Origin: JBARRS01 sp049644345
GTDB taxonomy: Bacteria > Actinomycetota > Thermoleophilia > Gaiellales > Gaiellaceae
Reading direction: 5' to 3'
Assembly (NCBI GenBank): GCA_049644345.1
Contig: JBARRS010000211.1
Location: 1-10,408 of the forward strand
DNA length: 10,408 nt
The notes beneath the pieces were generated by a model. The model was not told the origin of the DNA. It saw nothing but the letters and a program-made list of their open reading frames with translations, and did no database searches. Position 1 is the first letter of the stretch. Every line of letters starts with the position of its first letter. Positions 5,764 to 10,408 of the stretch are shown piece by piece. The translations under genes and the position numbers were made by a program.

Positions 5764-8220
5764 TCAGCCTTCGATCCAGATAGTTCCCTTGCGTCGGGCT
5801 CTGAATGCGTGAGCGCCGCTGCGGTCGTCTAGCCGCCAACGAACCTCGGTCGCGTCCAGTCCGGCGACCTTGACGCGGCGGATCGCGGACTGACTGGTTG
5901 CGAGCGTCGCAACGGGGCTCCATACACCGTTCTCGTACGTGATGGCGCGGACGCGTATCTCATTCGCGATGGAGTCGTGCCAGGCCAGCACGCCGACGCT
6001 GCCGCTGCCGGTGGCAATTGAGATGCCTTGCAGGCCGTCCGCTCGCTCGAGCGAGATTGGACGCTGCCAGGTTCCGCCCGGGGGGAGGGCAGCCGCGCGA
6101 GCGGTCCGGATGGGATCGGCCTGATCGATCCAGGTGGCGAGAGTCGTACCGCCGGGCGTGATGATGACGCGCGGCGCCCAGATCGGCTCGGCGGACCGGT
6201 CGAGGGTCGCGACCCGCCAGCTCCCGCTCGCGTAGCTCGCCCCCCGCAGAAGCTCTTCGTGGTTGCGCCACTCGGTGAAGACGACGGCGGCGCGGCCCCG
6301 GCTGTCGACGGCGGCCGCGACCAGCTCGGCGTCGCCGCTTGGTGACGACAGCGTCACGGCTCGCCCGGATCGTGTCGCTCCCGTTCGCAGGAGCACCTGC
6401 GCGTGGCCGCGGTTGCCGTCGAAGCGCACCCACGCCCTGGCAGCGGGGGCCGACCCGCGGTGAGAGGAGGCGAGTGCCGCTCGCGTCAGGCGGGCGCGCG
6501 CGACGACGGGCTTTCCGAGAGCGCGGAGCGGATCGAGCGTCGGTGCAACTCGGTAGACGTCAGCTCCTGCGAGCCGCACGGGCCGAGCAGCCGTCGCCTC
6601 CGCCACGACGCGGCGCCAGAGGGACACGCCGGAGTGAGTCACGATGACCGCGCCGACTCGATCGGCGATCAGGAAAGCCCGGAGGCGTCCTGCGGCGATC
6701 GCCGGCCCGGCGAGGTTCGGGAGGTCGTTGTCTGCGAGCCCACGTACGACCGGGGCGGCCGCGAGCTTCGGCGGCACGAACGGCGTCGCGGGTATGGCAA
6801 GTGCAAATCGCATCCCACTCTTCGCCTGCCAGTAGCTCGCGGCGCTGCGATCGCCGGTTGGAAGTACTAGGACGTTCGAGCCCGGCTTGACGACGTTTGT
6901 CCAGCCGCGCCGGTCGACGAAGCCGGCCGGTACATGGGGCGTCGACCACGCGAACTGCGCCGTGTTGGCCCAAGCCCCAGCCACTCGCGGCGCCGGCGCG
7001 AAGTTCGGGAGGAACGAGAGCACGACGAGGCCGCCGACGCCGACCCGCAACCAGCGCCGGTGAGGCTGGGCCAGCCAGAGCGCGCACAGGCACGCAGCGC
7101 CAAGCGCGGCGAAGAGCGACATCCGCGCCGGCAGCGCGTTCCGGTACAGCGGCAGCCGTGCGACCGAGAAGGGCAGGCCGACGAGCGGTCGGCCGTCGGC
7201 CGTCAGCGTGGGACCGAACGAGAGCAGAAGAGCCGCCAGCACCAGGCCGCCGACAAGCCAGCCTCCGCGCCGCCATTCCGCTCGCACGGCGAGCACTGCC
7301 ACGGCGAGCAGCGGGATACCCAGATAACCGTCCTTCTCACCGATATTGCTGACGAAGTGAAGGGAGACACCCGGCGCGGGGCCGAACTTGCCCGCGAACA
7401 GCGTGGGGGTCGGCACGACCACGTTGAGCAAGTCGGTTGCGAAATTGACGGGTGAGAAGCGAAGCGGCGCGTGGGCGCTGGACAGCGCCACCACGGCGAT
7501 CGGCACGAGCACCGGCAGGCACACCGCGTACGAGGCGGCGACGAGGCCGCCCGCCCGAACGACCGTCCGCCGCCAACCGCCGCTGAGCGCCGCGATCGCA
7601 AAGCCGAGCACGATGAATAGCGACAGGTCGAGGAAGAGCTCGAACGACGTGCCGAGCACGAGCAGCAGAAGCGCTGCGAAGCCCGCGACGAAGCGGGGGC
7701 CGCTGGTCTTTCCTCGTGCGTAGCGCACGACGAGCAGCGCCAGCAACGGCAAGGGGAAGACGAAGACGAGGTCCAGATGCTGCGAGACCGTGTGCCCCAG
7801 CATGTACGGAGACAGTCCGAACAGGAGGCCGCCGACCAGCGACGGGCCGAAGCGGCCGGTTAGCTCGCGACAGAGCAGGTAGGCAGCGCACGCCGCAAGC
7901 GGCGGAGCCAGCAGCATCAGGACGTTGTAGGCGGCCAGAGGCCCCGCCGTCAGCGTCACGGGGAGGCCGATCAGCGACAGCGCGGGAATCGTCGTCATCC
8001 ACAGCGTCGAGAACCCGGTCGGCGGCCAAAACAGCTTCGTGTGCAGCGGGTTGACGCCGTGGCGGATCGCCCACGGCCACCAATCGAGCGACCATGCCAT
8101 GAGCGAAAAGTCGGCTGAGGGGTTGAGGCCCACGGCCGACCCTGAGTGGAGCAAGAGTGCCGGGCCCACGAGCAGGCCGACCGCGAGCACGGAGAGGCCG
8201 AACGTGACCCCGAGCCCCAT
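5764..8220 (-). CDS. Large GT-C-like membrane protein fused to a C-terminal beta-repeat domain
   Basis: An 818-residue protein in three parts. Residues 1 to about 440 hold some eleven membrane spans. The first outer loop has acidic residues (Asp37, Asp46) and a conserved-looking NPLHTKLFWPPTG segment, as in GT-C-fold membrane proteins of the YfhO/PMT kind. Residues about 450-595 form an extracytoplasmic domain with VLVLPTGDRSAASYWQAKSGM, a motif style I associate with this protein class. Residues 597-818 are beta-rich, with three repeats of GxW..(V/P)..L (Trp668, Trp718, Trp767), each preceded by a GxxxxxxW/F-type strand. Substrate is unknown. The frame is open to GTG 8304, but the added 28 codons have visibly lower third-position GC (about 64%) and no ribosome site, so ATG 8220 is preferred. 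The gene is divergent from the COG4280-type gene and converges with the GT39-like gene. Confidence 0.8.
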   Translation of the reverse strand: MGLGVTFGLSVLAVGLLVGPALLLHSGSAVGLNPSADFSLMAWSLDWWPWAIRHGVNPLHTKLFWPPTGFSTLWMTTIPALSLIGLPVTLTAGPLAAYNVLMLLAPPLAACAAYLLCRELTGRFGPSLVGGLLFGLSPYMLGHTVSQHLDLVFVFPLPLLALLVVRYARGKTSGPRFVAGFAALLLLVLGTSFELFLDLSLFIVLGFAIAALSGGWRRTVVRAGGLVAASYAVCLPVLVPIAVVALSSAHAPLRFSPVNFATDLLNVVVPTPTLFAGKFGPAPGVSLHFVSNIGEKDGYLGIPLLAVAVLAVRAEWRRGGWLVGGLVLAALLLSFGPTLTADGRPLVGLPFSVARLPLYRNALPARMSLFAALGAACLCALWLAQPHRRWLRVGVGGLVVLSFLPNFAPAPRVAGAWANTAQFAWSTPHVPAGFVDRRGWTNVVKPGSNVLVLPTGDRSAASYWQAKSGMRFALAIPATPFVPPKLAAAPVVRGLADNDLPNLAGPAIAAGRLRAFLIADRVGAVIVTHSGVSLWRRVVAEATAARPVRLAGADVYRVAPTLDPLRALGKPVVARARLTRAALASSHRGSAPAARAWVRFDGNRGHAQVLLRTGATRSGRAVTLSSPSGDAELVAAAVDSRGRAAVVFTEWRNHEELLRGASYASGSWRVATLDRSAEPIWAPRVIITPGGTTLATWIDQADPIRTARAAALPPGGTWQRPISLERADGLQGISIATGSGSVGVLAWHDSIANEIRVRAITYENGVWSPVATLATSQSAIRRVKVAGLDATEVRWRLDDRSGAHAFRARRKGTIWIEG
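5899..6297 (-). repeat. Three tandem ~49-residue protein repeats in the GT-C-like protein
   Basis: Within the C-terminal domain the pattern 'G-x(3-6)-W/F ... about 18 residues ... GxW-x5-L' recurs. Strands are GRAAVVFTEW, GGTTLATWID and GSVGVLAWHD, followed by GSWRVATL, GTWQRPISL and GVWSPVATL. The Trp of the second element falls at residues 668, 718 and 767, a period of 50 then 49. This regularity suggests beta-propeller-like blades. Three is fewer than a closed propeller needs, so the fold may be open, partly degenerate, or completed by weaker copies on either side. Confidence 0.6.
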
Positions 8221-8318
8221 TACAGGTCCCGCTCTTGGTCGAGCGGCGAGCACGCGATTCACGTGTGGCGATGCGCCGGTCCATGAACGGGAGCTCACCG
8301 ACACCGTCAGGGGGCATT

Positions 8319-9104
8319 ATGCAGCGGGATGCGGCGATTTCCCTCGACAGCGTGAGCACGATCCTGCTCATACTGGCCGCGTTTCTCGCAAGCGCGGTCG
8401 AGATGGTCGAGGCGCTGACGATCGTGCTGGGGGTCGGCCTCGTTCGCGGCTGGCGCTCGCCGCTGATCGGCGTCGCGGGCGCCACGGGAGTGCTGGCGGT
8501 GCTCGTCGGGGCGCTCGGCCCGGCGCTTCGCCTCTTGCCGATCGGCTCGCTGCGTCTCGTCGTCGGCGCTCTCCTGCTCGCTTTCGGCCTGCAGTGGCTG
8601 CGCAAGGCGATCCTGCGGGCGAGCGGGTACACGGCCCTACACGACGAGGACGAGGCCTTCCGCCAGGAGCGCGATCAGGCCGCCACGGCGGTGCACGAGG
8701 AGAGGGCCGGCCTCGACTGGTACGCGTTCACGGTCGCGTTCAAAGGTGTGCTGCTCGAGGGGCTCGAAGTCGTCTTCATCGTGATCACGTTCGGGAGCGC
8801 GCAGGGTCGGCTGGGGCTCGCCGCAGCGGGCGCCGGAGCCGCGCTCGTGCTCGTCGTCGTTGCGGGGGTGCTCGCCCGCGGGCCCCTCGCCCGTGTGCCG
8901 GAGAACACGATCAAATTCGTGGTCGGCCTCCTGCTGACGAGCTTCGGCTGCTTCTGGGGTGCTGAGGGTGCGGGCGTCCACTGGCCGGGCTCCGAGCTCT
9001 CCCTGCTCGGCGTGATCGGATTCCTCGTCGTTCTCTCGTTCGCGCTGGTGCGGGTGCTGCGCCGCCAACGGCTCGCCCCAGTGTCGGCAGAGGCCGAGGC
9101 GTGA
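8319..9104 (+). CDS. COG4280-type duplicated membrane protein, possible metal-ion transporter
   Basis: A 261-residue polytopic membrane protein built from two related halves. The first half has SAVEMVEALTIVL (Glu28, Glu31) and VVGALLLAFGLQW (81-93); the second has GVLLEGLEVVFIV (Glu147, Glu150) and VVGLLLTSFGCFW (201-213). The offset is a steady 119-120 residues. The sequence matches my recollection of COG4280, 'predicted membrane protein'. Paired ExxE motifs inside membrane helices recall FTR1-type iron permeases and two-fold cation transporters, so metal transport is an inference. A charged loop (about 104-131: HDEDEAF, RQERD, HEER) joins the halves and is probably cytoplasmic. ATG 8319 is chosen because AGGGGG lies five bases upstream and the hydrophobic domain starts soon after; the frame is open to 8235. 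The stop overlaps the next start by four bases. Confidence 0.85.
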   Translation: MQRDAAISLDSVSTILLILAAFLASAVEMVEALTIVLGVGLVRGWRSPLIGVAGATGVLAVLVGALGPALRLLPIGSLRLVVGALLLAFGLQWLRKAILRASGYTALHDEDEAFRQERDQAATAVHEERAGLDWYAFTVAFKGVLLEGLEVVFIVITFGSAQGRLGLAAAGAGAALVLVVVAGVLARGPLARVPENTIKFVVGLLLTSFGCFWGAEGAGVHWPGSELSLLGVIGFLVVLSFALVRVLRRQRLAPVSAEAEA

Positions 9105-9304
9105 GCTACCTCCGGTCGTTCGCCGGCTTCTGGTGGAACTTCGTCGTCGGCGACGACTGGCGCGTCGCGGCGGGACTTGCGCTCGCTCTCGGGCTCACCT
9201 CCCTTTTCACCCACAAGGGCATCGACGCCTGGTGGCTCCTCCCGCTCGCCGTTGTGCTTCTGCTTGCGGGCTCCCTGTGGCGCGCCACGCGCCGAGAAGC
9301 CTGA
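9101..9304 (+). CDS. Small two-span membrane protein coupled to the COG4280-type gene
   Basis: A 67-residue protein starting at GTG 9101, overlapping the previous stop (GTGA), a typical translational-coupling arrangement. It has an amphipathic aromatic N-terminus (SFAGFWWNFVVGDDW), a first span at about 22-38, a short loop with His38, Lys39 and Asp42, a second span at about 44-60, and a basic tail. I recognise no named family. The coupling suggests it is made in fixed ratio with the COG4280-type protein and may be its small subunit or a stabilising partner. Its short length lowers certainty, but the overlap, codon use and membrane pattern support a real gene. Confidence 0.75.
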   Translation: MSYLRSFAGFWWNFVVGDDWRVAAGLALALGLTSLFTHKGIDAWWLLPLAVVLLLAGSLWRATRREA

Positions 9305-9730
9305 CCGAAATTCCGACTGGTACATTCCCTGGCCGGTTTCTTTTGCCTGCAAATGAGCATGAATGGCGGCGGGGGTACCTGAGCTCAGGGGGAATGTGTT
9401 CCAACAACGTCACCTTGCATTCACCGCTTCGATTCTCGCGGCCGAGGGCGGCCGAGACGTCTACCAAGGCGCACCGTCGGCCATTCAGCCCTTCGTGCCC
9501 GGCGTTCTCTTGTACCACTCTTCGCATGGCTTCGGCTGCGATGGAGGTCAGGGAATCCTGGAGGACCGAGGCCCCGGCCACGACCTGTATCTGAACGGCC
9601 CCCAAGGCGGAAAGACGGCGTGTCATTCGTCGAACCGGAGACCCAGTGCTTCGCCGCTCCGGGCCTAGTAGGCATCTTTTCCGACGGCGGCCCATGAGCC
9701 CTCAACCGTTGCTACGACCAGCCGCCTGAG
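9305..9730. other. Gap with no convincing gene
   Basis: Open frames exist on both strands. The longest is minus 9695 to 9207, with an alternative ATG near 9626, but third-position GC is only about 65-70% by eye against clearly higher bias in neighbouring genes. It has no recognisable motif and runs into the opposite strand of the 67-residue gene. A perfect palindrome CCTGAGCTCAGG lies at 9378-9389. Just after the 9304 stop, GAAA..CCG and CGG..TTTC (about 9310-9341), followed by TTTT, could form a weak terminator. The stretch may be a decayed gene or plain intergenic DNA. Confidence 0.5.
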
Positions 9731-9803
9731 TGGGCCGGGGAGGGATCGAACCTCCGACCTTGGGATTAAAAGTCCCCTGCTCTACCAACTGAGCTACCGG
9801 CCC
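9731..9803 (-). tRNA. tRNA-Lys(UUU)
   Basis: The minus strand folds as a complete 73-base tRNA. The acceptor stem is GGGCCGG with CCGGCCC, the D arm is GCTCAGTTGGTAGAGC, the anticodon loop is CTTTTAA with anticodon TTT, and the T arm is GGAGGTTCGATCCCTCC. The discriminator base is A, and CCA is not encoded. The first pair of the anticodon stem (G-A) is a mismatch; the other four are sound. UUU reads both lysine codons AAA and AAG. Confidence 0.97.
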
Positions 9804-9819
9804 TTCAGGTGAGTATGCC

Positions 9820-9846
9820 CGGTTCGGCGGTTTAGCTCGCCGACCG
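9820..9846. promoter_or_regulatory. Imperfect 9-bp hairpin between tRNA-Lys and the BrkB-like gene
   Basis: CGGT-T-CGGCG pairs with CGCCG-ACCG around GTTTAGCT, with a single bulged T. It lies in the divergent gap, 18 bases before GTG 9865 on the plus strand and 16 bases upstream of the tRNA on the minus strand. It could be a leader hairpin or an operator shared by both; nothing seen here decides. Confidence 0.3.
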
Positions 9847-9864
9847 TGCAGGAACGGAGCAGAC

Positions 9865-10408
9865 GTGGCCGTGACAGAACGGAAAACGCCGGCGCCCGAG
9901 GAGCGACCGCTGCCGGATCCCGGCGACCGAGATCTCTCCTGGCGCGACTACGTCGCGATCGTGAGGCGAGCGGTCAAGCAGATCGGCGCCGACAACATCA
10001 CGCTGATCGCGCAGGCTCTGGCCTACAGCGCCTTCCTCGCGATCCCATCCGTCCTGCTCGTCGTTGCGGGCGTCTTCACGCTGGTCGCCAGCGCCCACGA
10101 CATCACCTCGCTGATGAACCACGTAGGCCACATCGTTCCCACGCAGGCGAAGACGCTCGTGACCGACAGCCTCCAGCGTCTGAACAACAAGCCGGGCACC
10201 GGACTCGCGATGACGATCGTCGGCTTCGTCCTGGCCCTGTGGGCGACGACAGGCGCGATGACCGCCCTGATCACCGGCCTCAACATCGCCTACGGGAAGC
10301 GGGAGACGCGGAGCTTCGTCCGCCGCCGCCTCGTGGCGCTCGAGCTGGTCGCGCTGATGGCGGTCGCCTTTGTCCTCGTCTTCGGGCTGCTGGTGCTCGG
10401 GCCGCAGC
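9865..10408 (+). CDS. YihY/BrkB-family membrane protein, 5' part
   Basis: The first 181 codons of a gene that runs off the right edge. After a hydrophilic, acidic/Pro-rich N-terminus (about 1-40) come QALAYSAFLAIPSVLLVVAGVF (first span, from about residue 50), a loop with HVGHIVPTQAKTLVTDSLQRL, then a second span with GFVLALWATTGAMTALITGLNIAYG, and the start of a third. The LWxxxGAMxALIxGLNxAYG segment is characteristic of the YihY/BrkB (formerly 'ribonuclease BN') family, inner-membrane proteins of unsettled function. GTG 9865 is preferred because GGAG sits five bases upstream; GTG 9871 is possible. The gene is divergent from tRNA-Lys. Confidence 0.9.
   Translation, partial: MAVTERKTPAPEERPLPDPGDRDLSWRDYVAIVRRAVKQIGADNITLIAQALAYSAFLAIPSVLLVVAGVFTLVASAHDITSLMNHVGHIVPTQAKTLVTDSLQRLNNKPGTGLAMTIVGFVLALWATTGAMTALITGLNIAYGKRETRSFVRRRLVALELVALMAVAFVLVFGLLVLGPQ

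Noticed and set aside
8221..8304. N-terminal extension of the GT-C-like protein to GTG 8304
   Set aside because: Third-position GC drops, there is no ribosome site, and it would leave 14 bases for a divergent promoter. Not fully excluded, because it would add positive charges before the first span.
7337..8632. Minus-strand open frame of 431 codons
   Set aside because: It overlaps both the GT-C-like gene in another frame and, antisense, the COG4280-type gene; its composition is Arg/Ala/Pro-rich shadow.
8039..8965. Plus-strand open frame of 308 codons
   Set aside because: It overlaps the start of two better genes; its sequence is Arg/Gly-rich and shows no membrane or domain pattern.
9101..9304. 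CRISPR, phage, toxin-antitoxin or transposon signals near the small gene and gap
   Set aside because: I found no repeated spacer array, terminal inverted repeats, integrase or toxin-like motifs; the small protein is a plain two-span membrane protein.
9421..9705. Minus-strand open frame of 94 codons in the gap
   Set aside because: It is Arg/Pro/Gly-rich without motif and overlaps another equally weak frame.

Overview
The window reads as GC-rich chromosomal DNA of an actinobacterium. The strong third-position G/C bias, frequent GTG/TTG starts, and protein types such as the PIG-V-like mannosyltransferase, the VDRPQG-type GT39-like protein and GxW-repeat beta domains suggest class Thermoleophilia (Gaiellales/Solirubrobacterales). 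That placement is an inference from style, not a search result.

Layout, left to right. A DUF4389 membrane protein (minus, 113-766) is divergent from a short plus-strand pair: ribosomal protein bL31 (915-1124) and an RpoD-like sigma-70 factor (1153-2223, apparently starting at CTG). A strong RNA hairpin closes that unit. Next comes an envelope-type block of polytopic membrane proteins with GT-C glycosyltransferase character. It holds a minus-strand two-gene operon (a membrane-anchored protein of unknown function, 3494-4192, overlapping a PIG-V/GPI-mannosyltransferase-2-like enzyme, 2353-3501), a divergent GT39/PMT_2-like protein (4303-5748), and a convergent large GT-C-like protein (5764-8220) whose C-terminus carries about three 49-50-residue beta repeats. 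Divergent from the last is a plus-strand operon of a COG4280-type duplicated membrane protein (8319-9104) and a 67-residue membrane protein (9101-9304) joined by a 4-base overlap. After about 425 bases without a convincing gene come tRNA-Lys(UUU) on the minus strand (9731-9803) and the start of a YihY/BrkB-family membrane protein (9865 to the right edge).

How the genes may work together. The three GT-C-like proteins and the anchored protein plausibly build or modify cell-surface glycans or glycoproteins using lipid-linked sugar donors. No nucleotide-sugar synthesis or soluble GT-A/GT-B gene accompanies them here. The bL31/sigma pair belongs to core expression. The COG4280 pair looks like a small transporter unit. 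I see no mobile element, CRISPR array or phage gene.

The points most worth a second look are: the sigma factor's CTG start and its Gln at the position that reads promoter base -12; the GT-C/beta-repeat fusion; the two-fold ExxE duplication in the COG4280 protein; and the strand-asymmetric hairpin behind the sigma gene.
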